64,000 nt of DNA from Membranipora membranacea. Its lineage: Eukaryota > Bryozoa > Gymnolaemata > Cheilostomatida > Membraniporidae. Positions 12,449 through 26,300 of this stretch are shown piece after piece. The position numbers and the translations under genes were made by a program. Positions within the stretch are counted from its first letter, which is position 1; each line of letters starts with the position of its first letter. The stretch lies in contig OU612075.1 of assembly GCA_914767715.1 (NCBI GenBank), positions 22,196,001-22,260,000 on the forward strand, given 5' to 3'. The notes under the pieces were generated by a model that saw nothing but the letters and a program-made list of their open reading frames with translations, made no database searches and was not told where the DNA came from.

Positions 12449-13092
12449 TGTGTAGCTCTTATCTAAAGTATAGGATAGATATAATCAAGATGTTCTACCA
12501 GAAAAGGTAAATATACACCCATGCCTCTCTTTTCACCTAGATTTACACTGTGATCTTTTGTATCTCCAACACTTGATGCAGCATCACATAACACACACAA
12601 TACAATACAAATATTGCATTCAGCATTAAGTGTTAATGTAGAATAAATTGGAGGCGGTGGAAAACAGTTGGGGCTCCCTGCACACAAAGCTGTCTTCAAT
12701 TTCTTTGGGGAAATTTGAGCAATATTTAAAACTGTCATCTTCGGAATGAATTCATCAAAAAACCGATTGACTGAAACTAAATCTGAATATGTGAGGTGTA
12801 TGTGATCTTCAATTCAATACCTCCCCCCTTCATACTTTGCCCATCCATACTGCCACCACACTGTTGGTTGACTTGGATCCTGAAATGTCAGTTCTAGTGT
12901 TTTTTTAGACAAAGCATATAGAATGCATATAATGCACATAAAATGAGAGTGAACCAAATAGGTCACTGGTTTATTAGCTATAAAAACATGAATTACATAA
13001 TAATATTTCAATAGTTTCGTTCAAACTGACATATCTTTTTTTTCAACTTTCAAACACACAATCTTCAGTAAAATACATAGGTACCAACCAGT
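12449..13092. other. Intergenic DNA, possible minus-strand terminal exon
   Basis: No gene is firmly supported. A minus-strand frame after a TTTCAG acceptor-like site near 12885 encodes DPSQPTVWWQYGWAKY and stops at 12814. It could be the last exon of an unidentified gene, but no partner exon was found. Confidence 0.25.
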
Positions 13093-13839
13093 TTGCTGGT
13101 AATGCAGCTAGATGATGAAGTTTACTTGTTTATATATAGGTGTTCAGTGATAGCTGCTGTGATGATTGTGTTCTCAGTCAGTGTAACTCAATCACAACTG
13201 GGCGATTTCTGGGATCAATATGGTGAGTACAACCTGCCCTTATCTGAAGAAGTGGCTTCAATAATATTACATAATTGCTTTAGAGTGAATTTCCAGTAAT
13301 CATGGTTGTGACAATACTTAAAAAACTTGTCAACTAAATTAACACATACTCTTGTCTAGTACTCAAAAGGTGATGACTATATCTTATGTATGGGAGCAAT
13401 TTTTTGCGCTCAATTGCAGCACTGGTTTTGAATCCAATCAGATGATTTTTATTTGTGAGCCTAAAGATCTTAAAATGTTATCTTCTTTTTAGGACTCTGT
13501 AACGGGAATATGTGCGAAGAGGGATGGATAACATCAGGTTCACACACTCATAGTAGATGTTACACTTTCTGTACATATGATCCAATAACCAAGACAGAGG
13601 AGCCACATGCATGCTGTCCCCCTACTGATGGTATGGGTAATGATAAATGTAGATCAGGCTGGGAGGTTGAAGTATCGCCTAATGATGAACAGTGCTACCT
13701 ATTTGAGAATGGACACACTAACAAAGGGGTGGTACTTGTCTATTGTTGCCCTCCATCGGAGTCCACCACTACCACCACCACCACCACTACCACCACCAGG
13801 AGCCTTAAGACAACTACTCGCAGCCCATATAGATGGTAG
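13093..13839 (+). CDS. Small secreted cysteine-rich protein with Thr-rich tail (two exons)
   Basis: Exon 1 is 13093-13222 (donor G|GTGAGT) and exon 2 is 13493-13839 (acceptor TTCTTTTTAG). They join in phase to 158 codons. The N terminus holds a hydrophobic stretch (CSVIAAVMIVFSVSV) that looks like a signal peptide. ATGs at 13093, 13102 and 13159 are possible starts, and a TATATATAG at 13131-13139 could instead be an acceptor for an upstream exon. Exon 2 encodes two related cysteine modules, each with C..GW......C...F/C and ending in CCPP, so the protein looks internally duplicated. The tail is a run of eleven Thr encoded by ACC/ACT repeats, a likely O-glycosylated stalk. An AATAAA lies at 13931. 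I do not recognise the family. Secretion is inferred; enzymatic residues are not evident. Confidence 0.65.
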
Positions 13840-15067
13840 ATTGCAGAATCCTTTCCTATAACTTGGAAATATTCATACATGAGATTTTGCCATACTTTTG
13901 AGTTGATCATAATGAGTAATGACTACAAGTAATAAAAAATTCATTTCCTTTTTTACTAGTGACTAGCCATAAATGACTATTGAAAAGCTATTAATGAGTG
14001 TATCTTTTGTTTACATCTTGTTCTCCTAAGATTGTTGTAAAATAAAGATTAAAGAATACATCAGAATCTTGCATTGAAATTCAAACACGATTATAATAGC
14101 ACCACTGGAATAAACTTCCCATCCCCTCCTCTTCCTGTAAATGGTAGGAGGTGACTTCCTTATCAAGGAATTTATATGCAGTTGTAAGTTTTTACGAGAT
14201 ACCTTGCCATTTGTAAGTTTATTCCATAGATTCCACATTCAGAAGTGCAGTCTGTCATCAACCTCCTTCCTTGCCTCCATAGTAACAGTCATAACTTGGC
14301 AAGATTGTGTCAATTGTTAAATTATCATTGAAGCAAAATAGCAATACCATCAGCCTTACCGAATACATCATGATGGCAGGGCTGAACAATAGCTACCATC
14401 ACACACCAGTTTTCTTCCAATGTGTACAGACTATGTTATTGTATGCCTCTTGTTTATCACGCCTATTAGCCGTATGTTCTTTTCTGAAAGCTTGAAAATA
14501 GCTTGTGGCTTGAACAACTTTGAGTACACCAAGCACTATTGTTCGGTACGCAACTAAAGCAATATGACATGTCATTGCGATGAAAAGGTCATGTGATAGT
14601 TGACAATTTTACCTGTTTTGTAAGGAAGTTAGTTCTGTTTCACAAACCAAACATAGGTATTTAGCCAGATGGCAGCGATCATGATTTTTGCTACACTTAA
14701 CTGTTAACATACGCTTCTACCTGTTTGCATCAGAGAATAAATTACCTGAATATGCTTCAGGCAGAAAATGTGATTTAATAATAGATTTAGAGGACTTATC
14801 AAGACAGTGTGTTGATCTCCAGTTATGTAACAATTTAGGTCGAACGTGCATTGCTATGCTAGAATTATCCATCTTCTTTTTGATGCATATGCATAACAGT
14901 GATTTGAGGAGTTGTCTCACCATTAATGTAAACTTACAACTGATATTTGCTTCCGTCAATTTATCCTAATGCAAAATTCTATTGGATCAAGCCTACTAAT
15001 TTGTCAAAAAAGAAGCTAGTATATAAATGAGAAGAGTGCCTTTTCTCAAAGGTTCGAGAATCGGACA
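13840..15067. other. Intergenic DNA, no supported gene
   Basis: After the AATAAA at 13931 no coding region is supported. Open frames at 14307-14495 and 14688-14969 carry no recognisable motif. Confidence 0.4.
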
Positions 15068-15748
15068 TTAAAGGGAAATTACACTTCTGATCTCTATTTG
15101 GCAGCCAATGGAGCACAGAAAAATGTATGTACATACATAAACTCCTTATTTGTAATTCAAAATCCCTTGTTCTGCTCAAATGTGCATTCTAAATTGTAGT
15201 TGTGCATCTCCAACAAGAAATAAGACAACTAACAGAATTGCTTGTGATCTGAAAAAAGCTGATTTTGTGAGCAGTTGTGTGCTCCTACCTCTTGGTTAGC
15301 GTTTCAATTGTACAGATACTCAAAGTGCGCGTGTGCAATAATGATGACCTTTGTACTTTAGCTTGTTATTTTCTAACAGCCCAGCTTAACACTTTTACTA
15401 CCATAACCGGATATGGTAATAAAAGTGTTAAGCTGGGCTGTTGGAAAATAACAAGCTAAAGTCCAAAGGTCATCATTATTGCACATGCGCACTTTGAGTA
15501 TCTGTACAATGAAACACTAACCAAGAGGTAGGAGCACACAACTGCTCACAAAATCAGCTTTTTTCAGATCACAAGCAATTTTGTTAGTTGTCTTATTTCT
15601 TGTTGGAGATGCACAACTACAATTTAGAATGCACATTTGAGCAGAACAAGGGGTTTTGAATTACAAATAAGGAGTTTATGTATTTACATACATTTTTCTG
15701 TGCTCCATTGGCTGCAAAACAGAGATCAGAAGTGTATTATCCCTTTAA
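15068..15748. mobile_element. 681-bp near-perfect palindrome bounded by TTAA
   Basis: The two arms (15068-15405 and 15412-15748) are inverted copies with few mismatches around a 6-bp centre (ACCGGA, 15406-15411). Both ends are TTAA followed inward by AGGGA and a segment complementary to the other end (ACTTCTGATCTCT). TTAA is the target-site duplication of piggyBac- and Kolobok-type transposons, so this is best read as a non-autonomous foldback element of such a group. It has no coding capacity. The short open frames at 14979-15179 and 15637-15831 are mirror images produced by the palindrome. Confidence 0.85.
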
Positions 15749-15816
15749 GCAAGACCCAGTTTGGGGTTGACCAAAACTGTCAATTTTTCTTACATGATAG
15801 CCCCCAGCAGTTGTTA

Positions 15817-16025
15817 TTATGGCAGCTTTAGTCTGACTAAAATTGCCACCTCTATGTTAGCTGAGCCAAGCAGTTGTAAAACAACAACCGAATCTGCCAC
15901 TGTATCTGCACATAAAATTGTCTTCCTTTTGGTGGCGGTTTTGGTCAAACCATACGCTATTTGATTTGGCACTTGACTTAGCCAATATAGAGGTGGAGGC
16001 TTTGGTCAGACTACAGCTGCCATAA
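15817..16025. repeat. Inverted repeat, arms about 50 bp
   Basis: The segment from TTATGGCAGCTTTAGTCTGA (15817) is inverted at about 15968-16025. The arms share the CCACCTCTAT core and are separated by about 100 bp. It may be part of a second foldback element next to the large palindrome; its outer limits are unclear. Confidence 0.6.
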
Positions 16026-16030
16026 ATACA

Positions 16031-17314
16031 GGCACTGAGGCATTTATGCAGGAAGATTTGGCACATTCGGTCAATCATAGATATGGGGTTCTGACTACAA
16101 CAAATCGTGGCTAGCAACTGCAAATGCTATTATCAACTCATTTATAACACTATAGCCACTATCAGCTTCCGTCAATTTTTTTCAAAGCTTGTAACTTTTA
16201 GCGTTTGATGAGGTCACTTGAGAGGACTGCACTGGTGTAAAAAATCTTATGTACTTTTCTGGAACACTTAAAACATAAATATCACTTTATAAATCTATAT
16301 TGTTTATATTTATGATGGTTTTATTGAATTCATTTATGAATTTATGTTCGTTTATATTGAGGTGTGTTATTTTTTCCGAGCAATCTAAAGCACACCGAGG
16401 AAATGAGATGAGATTTATTTTTCACACAAATCAAATGAAAAATATGTTCAACGAAAGGAAAGCTTGACATGAAACTTAAATTGCAACACTTGTGATTAAA
16501 AATAATGTTAATTCATTAGCAACTTGACACAAAAAAAGCAAGGCAACTTTGTTTCTTAAAATTTTCAAACAAAAAAAAGTAACACATTAATATATGCATT
16601 ATAATCAAGAGGAATGACATGGCAGCTAAAGGAGGATGATAATTTAATATTGATGCTTGTAGTGATGTATGTTTGATCTCTTTGTGTTAATAAGAACATC
16701 AGTCAGCCTCATCCGACTGTGTCCGATAGCATCAACTACAAAATTAGATTTGTTAAAAGTGTTAATACCTTCCACTAATGATACGCTTCATACCGTCTAT
16801 CCTCTGCCACAATGAAGCCTGCACCACTGAGCTGTTATAAGATTATTATCAGGTAACGTTGAACTAGCTAGCTGTTGGGGGATATAGCGGACGACCTCAT
16901 GTTTATAGCTTACCGGTTATACAGGGTATAAACATAACCAGGTTTTTGTACTCTCAGTAGTTGAGATTACACAAACCATGTTACAGTGATATAAGCAGAT
17001 CTGTGTTATGTTTACTTACCTATCCAGTATTAATATCCTTGAAAAAAAAAATTAGAGGTAACACCTTGCAATGCAGTGATGTATACTCATGATCACAGAT
17101 ATTGCAGTAAGGCATTCCATAGAGGTAATAGTTTTGCCATCAGGGAGTTGGAAGTGATGACATGAGTGAATGGAATTTGAATGAGAAAATGAGCCATGTC
17201 TAGCAGTTGATTATATAGATGAATCAACAAATTTCTACCTGTGTAGCAATAATTTGCTCTGTTAACCACCCAAATGTTATGAATTGGGATATAGAGTTCC
17301 GTTGGTGAGCAAGA
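16031..17314. other. Downstream region of gene copy A, no recognised feature
   Basis: A further EGF-type exon for copy A, comparable to the last exon of B and C, was looked for here on the minus strand and not found. No other gene or clear repeat is visible. Confidence 0.4.
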
Positions 17315-20300
17315 CTAACCTGATTGACAAACATCTCCATAGAATCTTCTGTTACACAAGCATTCATAGCCATCATGCAAGTCGTAACAATGACCGCGGT
17401 TATTACATTTGTTGTTTCCGTTGTTACAGTTCCATCCACCAAGCTCTGTGCGAAAGATAAAAATAGTGATGTTGTGTTGATAAGTTGATGATGTGACCTG
17501 CTCCATTTATAATTGTTTCTTTAAGACTGTTTATTGCCTAGTTTCTAGGTACAGCACTTTGATAAAACCCACAAAAAGAGTCTGAGCTGCTTTCAGCATG
17601 TCATGTTAGTAATATCTAATTTGCTCATCCACTGCAACATAATTGAACTTAACATTAATAGTAAGTAAAGATTAAATCGAAGAGAATAGAATTGTACTTG
17701 AATCTTATGGACAATTCTTAATCTATTGCAAACCATTTTTCCAATACGGAAACTCATAAATCTATTTATCTAACTTATCATTAAGCGGTTAGCCACACAG
17801 TGATATACTGAACTTACTGAACCTGATTTCTCTTAAGTCAGGAAAGTGTTGATCGTTCACTACCGCTCCAGTGGTGCTTATCCATGCAGCATTTTTCAAA
17901 TCCTTGAATGAACAAGTTGCAACATTACTGCCAGTAGTTGCATGTGCAGTCTTACTCTTCTTACAGAATTTCATTCCATTTCCTAAAATTAATTTAAAAT
18001 TTGCATCATATAATATGTACTTTATGAGTATTTCCTAGTGTCAGATTGCTGATAGACAAAAACAATCAGAAAACTGTATACTTTGATTTGTCATGTTTAT
18101 TAAGCAAACCAGGGAGTTACAGAGAGGGAGTGGAAACGAAATGTAGCCTGTGACTTAACAAGGCTGTTTCCAAGGGTTGTACTAATATGGTCCCTCCATT
18201 AAAATTCATTTAAGTCCTCAGTCTTTTTATATGTCTGTCTCCAGTTGAAAATTATTAAAATATTTGAGATGTTTACTCAATGGTATATTCAGACACCCAG
18301 AGACAATATATCATGATGTAAATCACCACAAGTGTAGATGAGACATAGCTAGTAATATAGTAACCACTTTTGCAGGGTATTGAATTATAATTCCAATGCA
18401 AATGTTTGATGGGGGATAGAGAGACTGAAAATAAATCATTCATTCACCATTTAAAAACCATGTGAGGAACTTAGACCAGATAAAAGTAGTGAAAGTACTT
18501 AAATAAGCCCTTTCTAACACCTAAGTGACAATGGGAGGCATAACATACCACGTTTGACTGATGAAAACCGCCATCGATTACCAAATTATGAGGCAAATTT
18601 ATGGCCATGTCTGCAGCTGAACTTTCCCTTCCCATATGAGTAGCAGAGGGCTTTGGAGTCCCAGGTAAAACTAGACTATAGTTTGAAACATGGACTATAC
18701 CTGAGTACTATCTATATCTCTCTGCTACTTAGTTTAGTTTCTTTTCAAGAGGTTCTAACACTTTAGGAAATTTGTGGTAGAGCCCATCTTGATAAATGGG
18801 ATTTCACAACTATGCTCTTGCTGATTGGACAGTTCATCAAAATTATTACAGCAACTCAAGTTGTACTTCTTTTTGGCAGGAAGTCACTCTCTGCAGTCTC
18901 TGCTCTGATTGGCTGTGGTCATGAAATACCTTTGCTGATAAAGAGAGGACAATTACGTGTGGAGACAAACAACAATTTGAAATGAGAGGCCGTTTCCACT
19001 CCTTTTTCAAACTCCTTGAGCAAACCACGATTGTTTTGCACTTTTCCAATTTCTATGTAGGTAATTGTCTACACACTTCAATGCTTGAAGAACCACATAC
19101 ATTATACCCATACAACATATAAACTTTCGGTAAAGGCATTATGCTTATAGAGGTATGTTATTTATTTATGAACTCTATTACTTTGATGTGTACCACCCTA
19201 CTGCATTATTTGATCATACAACGTTGTATAATAGATAGCGCACTTTCAAAATGTTTGGGTACGAGATTGGTATGGTAGAAGGTTCTGAACCTAATTTAGT
19301 GAGATTTTAAGGTTTGGGCAGCTTGAGTCAAAATTTTGATGAATAAAATTTTTTGCTCATTGCCTTGACTTCTCATTTGGGGCTGGATGAGGTTTAACCT
19401 CTTTGGCCAGGACCGGGTCGGTTAAACATTTTGTTAACTCCCGCTTACTCAGGCCTAGCCAAGCACATCACTTGTGCTACCAGGGGTAGGAGGTAGCTTA
19501 TTTGGTTAGAGCGCCTGCCCTCAAACAAGCAAGTGTTGGAGGTCTCGGGAACAAATCTTGCTGCAGTCTACTGACTACTGGGCTCAATTGACGCCCCAGG
19601 TGTCCTCCGACCCGCCTGCAAACTGAAAGCAACCTGGTGCCAAAAATGGCCACCTGGCCCTTAAGGCACCTTTATTTCTCAATCTTCGGCAGGGACAGAC
19701 TTGCAATTTTAACCCCATAACCTCCACTACTGATACATTGTTACATACTTGTTGGTCAAGAGTCCTAAATCATAGCACTTGGAAAAAAGACTTCGGTATG
19801 TTTTATATCTTTGTGAAGACTACTTCTATTATTATCATTTTTCTGGCTGTCTTAACTGTGTTTTCTGTCTTACATGTAAAGATTAGGTTGAGAAGCGCTG
19901 TTTCCAGCAGGATGCTGAAAGATAGCCCAAACCTGAAACCTGACCCAGTTCTGTTTTTTTAACATGTTCTTGCCCTGCTGGATATTGACGTATGCTTGTA
20001 TTTAATTGATGATTGTTCAGTTTCGGGCATCAGTAGCTGCAGGACACCTCAATATAAATTACCTATAGACATCACATCCAGTTAGTTGCAAATTGCCAGC
20101 CCTTACCGTCAGTGACGTTGAATGTGAAGAGAGAATCACTGGCGTGATCTGATACTAGTAGTAACTCAGGATATGTCGGGTTGGTGGCGATGTGACCAGA
20201 AGCACCGAGAACAATAGTAGAGTACTTAGGGTCATACTGATACACTGCATCCTTATCCCACAATGTCTGCTTCAGACTGAACATCAAACATATATCTAGT

Positions 20301-23300
20301 GCCACAACTGAATGAGATGGTGAGTTGACAAGGAATATTTTGTTATACCAGTTCAATTGTCCAATAATGATCACAAGAATATTTATATAAAATTGGCATA
20401 AAGTAACAAAGTCCATGCTAGGCTAGGCTGAGTCTTGAGATTACCAGGCTCTAGAGGTATACTTCAAATAAAACTCTTTACTGGTATATCAACACATATC
20501 AAGTTTTCTTTCAATTTACCTGAAGAGCTTGGTGAGGCGATCACCTTCAGATAGTGTATTATGGTTATGATGATTCAATCCAGTAAAATCATATTTATTA
20601 ATACCTGCAAAAGGAATGAAATAATTCATTTGAAATTAAACACCCTGCAAGCAGCAAATTGGGCTTCATCCTTAAAATTGACACTGTTGGCATAATATGT
20701 GTTATACAAATTATTAGGTAGTTAATCATCAATAGCAATTATCTCATTATCATAAATTTTTCATTGTTTTTTCAATAAGATTACTATATTAGAACAGTAA
20801 AATACCATCAAATGACATTCAGACAGCTAGTACAGACAGTACAATTTTAACAGTGAGGTTATTCAAAATTCTTTTCTGTAAAGATCATAAACAGAGTTAG
20901 AAACTGTCCTCCCTGTACATACCCTGTTTATGACAAAACAGAGGATGGGCTGCCCCTAAAGAGGGATGCAAGTTGCCCGGAGTCGTCGTACTGAGAGTGT
21001 GATACATCCTAGAAAACTAGAATGCATCCTAGAGGTGAGGCCATGATGGACCTCCTAATCATAAGTGTGCAGCAAGCTGCCAGAAACTGAAACAGGCACT
21101 AATCAGCCATTGGCAGTGACACGTTGCTCTTAGCCAATAGGCCTGTACACACACAGGAAACTGCTAGTTCTATTTAATTTTGAGAATTTTCAAAAAAAAG
21201 TTACATGGTCATCTACTTGACAATGAGAATAGATTTGTTTTCGATTAATGCGGAAAAGATTACATATTTTAAATACTTGGAAGAAGCAGCCATGTTTACG
21301 TCAGACATTAGCATAGGGTGGCCTCTTCAACATCTCGCACTTTTGCCTTACCATATGGAACAATCCCGTACACAAGCAGTCCAGACCCTCTAGCCATAAA
21401 CCCAAGTGGGACATCATTTTCATAGTATCTCCCACTAAATAGTCGGTCCAAACGTTTCTTGCGGCTACCACCACTTTTAGCGTAGCTGTATATTCCCTTA
21501 ATAAACAGTCAAAAATATTGAAGTTCTAATATATTGATTTTTCAATTACAGTTCAGGCTTTTTCTCAATAAAGATTGCAAAACCTTTCACTTGAATGAAT
21601 GACAGTTGACAGTGGACTATGTATTTCAAACTCCAATACATTGAAATTTTGGTTATAATTCTGTTCCTATACCTCAACGCATCAGCATAATAGGATTAGG
21701 TTGGAGATTTCATACTATGCAACAGTAACAACAGTAACTTTTGTAGAAAGCCTTTGAATAATATCAAAGACAGTAAGTATTCTGAGGAATAGTAGTGTGA
21801 CCGTGTAACTGTGCAGCTATGAAATGGTCACACTGTTTCAGTCCGCATGCTCCACTAAAAGTATTAATAAGTATACTTACAAATGATCCCGAAAAGATCC
21901 ACATCTGCTGCTCATCAAGATAGGTCATACCAGTGACCTTGGTGGCTGTCCCTAAACTTCCTAGATCTAATGTCCCATTTCCACAGCGCCCAATACCTGA
22001 AAAATTAAATGACATAAAAGCCCCATCAAATATTCTGTTGCATTTTTGGGACCAAAACCAGTGCCATAAAACACCAACTATATCCGAGAGGACATTACTC
22101 AATTAATTGCAGCGATGGTTTGTCTGATTTTGTGAATATAAGCCACCAGATGCAGTGAAGTGGAAGGTCTCTTGAGGGAGAAAATAGTCTTAGATGACTC
22201 CTTCAATTGTAGATCTAATTGATTGTCATGGGTCCTGGAAACATTCATGTTTAATTTCATGATAATTTATACTTTATTTTGAGGATCATCTTTCCAGCAG
22301 GATTTTATCACATTATTTCATATAGTACCTGAGCCTAGTCATAGTGAAGGAATATAGTACATGGGACATGAATTTGCCATTAACATACAAATACTCTAGT
22401 ATGCTTGTTGTGGAATCAGCATAACAATTTGTTCACAGCTCCACAGTCGCAGATTTTGTATGACATTTAATGGGTTTGTTTTGGGACAAGATAATGCGGC
22501 CAACGGAACAAGCAGAATCACTTGTCAGTGTGGGGGGAGGTATTTTGGGGAGAGGGTTTATATATTTATTTACGCTAGATATAGGTTTTTGTCAACCAAT
22601 GTTTCTGGTTCAGCGTTCATGAACAGGTTTAGCCTACCAATAATAGTCTCCACGCCACCAGTGCCAGTGAGACTTCTCCTACGAGCACAAGACTGGCTGT
22701 CCACAAATAGTAGATACTTCCCATCTTTAGTTTCATAACCATGCATCGGTTTAACCATGTGCGCTAAGCCGCCAGTGACATGGTCGTTGAATTTCAGTGG
22801 ACTACCTGAGCGAACACAGGAACCGGCGAAACCTAAATGACAACAGAGTGACCTGATTTATTTGACATGACAGGGCAGCGAGTTCTTTTATACGCTTGAC
22901 AAAACATGGAAAACATTAGCGAATATGAATTGCTGCTCACAATAAATGTATCATTAGTTATATTATTTGAGGTGCCACTCAACCAAGATTATGATAATAC
23001 ATCTGGAAGTCCATTGCAAATTACTGAGAAGGTCGAGGGCACACCTAAGAAGAAGGTCAAGAGAGGTAAAGCTACCGGGGAGCAAACCAAGGACCAAGGG
23101 TAAGGATGGAGCTAGCAACATAACGCACAAGGTTGGTGAGTCCTCAGCCAGTGAGAATAGGCTAGGTAATGAGTCATTAGTAGGTGTGAGAGAATCTGAG
23201 AGAGTGCAGAAAAGGAAACAAGACCCGGATATTGTGTATTACTAATAGCTGTTTCTTATTGTAGATAGATAGAGTGATAGATAGAAGAGATAGAGATAGA

Positions 23301-26300
23301 GAAAATGGTACATGTTCACATTATTGGGAACAGTCTCATAGACTATATAGGGATAGAGGGAGTGAGGAAAATATGAAAAGGTTGAGCAACGCACCACAGG
23401 TTGAAGGGAGATATAGAGGAGCAGGATCGACTTAAGCTAATAGTGTCAAGTCTTACAGACATTTTGAGACTTAAAGCATCCATGTAATTGAGATTGGGAT
23501 TATCAAAGCTGTTTCTCCTGCTAATCAGCTTCAAAACAAGCCCAGAATTGACTCTCTCTGACCACTACAGGATGTGTTATGAGGCATTGAAGTCGGCTCT
23601 TTCAATATTCGCTCGTGAAATCAGAAAGCCTGGGTGTGAGGTCACATCAGGGTTTTTGGCCGATATTCGACATTTTTTGTATATGGAACTATTAAAGTGA
23701 AATCAACTTTTTTCCCCGACAAAATATGCGTTCATCTCCTTCAATTTTTTGCTTTGGATTAATCTCTATGATGACATAAGCTATGTAGGATTTCAACTCG
23801 TTTCATCAACTTTTGACGAAATTAAATAAGTCCAAAGTTTCTAATGGTAGACATATACGCAAAATGTATGTCTATGACATCACATCCCCCTGCGAAAAGG
23901 TCACAAGCGAACCTTAGCGAGGATTTATTTTGATAAGACGTAACTTCAGTCCAAGTTGACCAATTGGGCTTTTGATAATTGATAACTTTGAGGTTTATTT
24001 CACATGGATGCTTTAAAGCAGTTTACAAAAATTACCTGGAGCACGTGTCGGCTATGCCTTGATCTTGTGCCCTATGTACCTGATGTCTATGATCCAAAGA
24101 CAATGGGGGATAGTTTTAAGGAATAATCATTTAATATGTCGTCTTAATGCCAACAAGGGAGAGGGAAGCCTGCCATCACGACGCCAGTAATAGGAATGAC
24201 AAAGAATGGAGTGCCCTTCTTTAACTCCGACAGGTTAATAATGAGCCACACCCAAGCAGGAAACTAGCAGAGTAGATGACGGGTGTATTAAAGGATTGGC
24301 TAGATAATAGAAGGAGAAGGATGGATTTAAGAGAAAGGATAGGAAGGAGGCCAGTACAAGAGAGAGCAGATGAGTTCAGGCAAGGAGAGGCGCTAGAGAT
24401 TCTAGTAGACCGGGAAGATAGTAGAGTGATAGCAGGAGACAACCGGGAGAATGCGAAAGAAGAGTTATTATGAGGCAATGGAACGGCTAGAAGAGACATC
24501 AGAAGAAATAGGTCTACGTCCGGAGAGAAAACATTTAAATATCAAGTAGAGGAGAGAAGTGAAGGAGAATAGATGATCGATAGGGAAGGAGAACATGATA
24601 TAGATAGAGAAGGAGTTCAAAAAGTGAAACGAAAGCGGAAATGGAAACGGAAGGAAGGGATAGAGAAGGGAAGATGTAGTGTAGTCTGAAGTATAGGAAC
24701 CAAGGTTAAGCCTTACAGCCTTAGATCTTGATCACCTGCAGTAGAGAGGAAGGGAGAATTCCGGGCTGCCCAGGGGAGATGCACCAGGACCACGAGAAAG
24801 ACTAGACAGACAGAGAGGGAGACTCAACATAGCCAGCTAGGACAAAGAGCCAAGGGACCACTGAACTGGTGAGTACACAACACTATATATATTATGATAT
24901 AATGGGATCAGTAGTTTAACATATTTCATGTTGGCTAAAGAAAATAAACAAATATAGATGTTTGTTATACAATGCCGTGAGTTTCTATGAATGGAATCAC
25001 AGAAAAGAAATGATGCAACTCCAGCATTTCTTTTCTAGTTTATCACATTTTGTACTGTCACTTACCAGTTGTAAATGTTGGATTATCCCCAATTCTAAAC
25101 TTGCCGAGACATCCCTCTTTACCAGAACTTGGATGATAGAAACCAGCGTATATTGTAGATCTTTCATGAGAAGATAACTGTAACACAATCAGATAAGTAT
25201 AAAGATCCTAAAGCCAAAGATGAGCTTGTAATAACTTGTTGGTTCTGACAAGACATTGGACACTGCTCGCTACTTGAGGATGTTATCCAGCAAAGATGTT
25301 GATGGATGCTCTTGATGGAGGGGCTGTTTAATCTTTTAAATTATAGCAAAACTGGATAAGTTTTACAGAAATATGATAAGAAGTATGTCAAGGTAAACAC
25401 TAATTTGGTGACTATGTTCAAATCTGACCAAACTCTCTTTGCTAATGAAATCATCCGCAGATTTAATATATAACAAGGAAATCTCTTCCACAAAACAGCA
25501 GTTCTGTGTTTTTGATGAATGCAATGTATTTAAAAACCCATTTCAAGTTCCTCGTAACACCTTCACAAAAAGTTTTTTTTTAAGAATTGGCTGAATGACA
25601 GGATGTAATGTGTAGTAAAACCAATTGCCTGATATTTACAATGAATGCTTCAATGCCTAATTAATCACGCTTTTGTTTGTTTGGATTTTAAAGAGTTGTC
25701 CCTCAATAAAAACCATAATAATATGATAAGTGCATCCTTTTCAGGTTTCAGGTTAAAGGGACAAACTGAATAGAGACCAATTTTCACTTAAAGAGGCTAG
25801 CCCAGTGTAAAAGCATTTCACCTGCTTAACTAACAGCATTTTTTTACATTTAACTGCGAAAGTTTTTTACCACCCACTAAACAGGGCTGCCAACCAGGGC
25901 TGTATTCATAGGCTTTGATGTGGTAGGGCCAGGCTAAAACACCTTCCCGCCAGTCATACTTGCCAAGTAATCTAAATACGAAATAGGGAGATTCCATTTT
26001 ACTGCGATACTGCACCACGTGGTGCTTCGAGGGTGTGAAGCACCTGAGTCACCCACCTGGGGGTTTGGGGGCAGTGTGAGTCCCCCAACGGGGTACGGGG
26101 CGGACGGCCCTCCGGAGGGGAAAAAGTCTGAGAACAATGCAGGATTTCGCTGGAGTTGTCTGCTCTTGAGTGTTATAAGTTAATCAAGGGGAGCACTAAA
26201 ACTGCAATATCTATTGATTTCTATTCATGCCACCTACTATATTGCTCCAGGTATGAGAGTATTCCAGTCAGACTCTGGGAAAAGTAGCCTCATGTTTGGG

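Noticed and set aside
14979-15831. Two similar small proteins on opposite strands (MSRTRDFELQ / MSRTRGFELQ type)
   Set aside because: They are mirror images from the two arms of the 681-bp palindrome, not paralogous genes.
22967-23245. Possible gene with basic C terminus
   Set aside because: It sits in an intron within purine-rich DNA and has no supporting domain or splice structure, so it is kept only as a weak hint of a retroelement tail.
25830-26137. Minus-strand frames with Pro/Gly-rich sequence as a possible missing exon of copy A
   Set aside because: No acceptor and donor with the right phase, and no similarity to exons of B or C. The GC-rich patch looks like repeat DNA. Exon 2 of copy A was instead found at 27847-27958.
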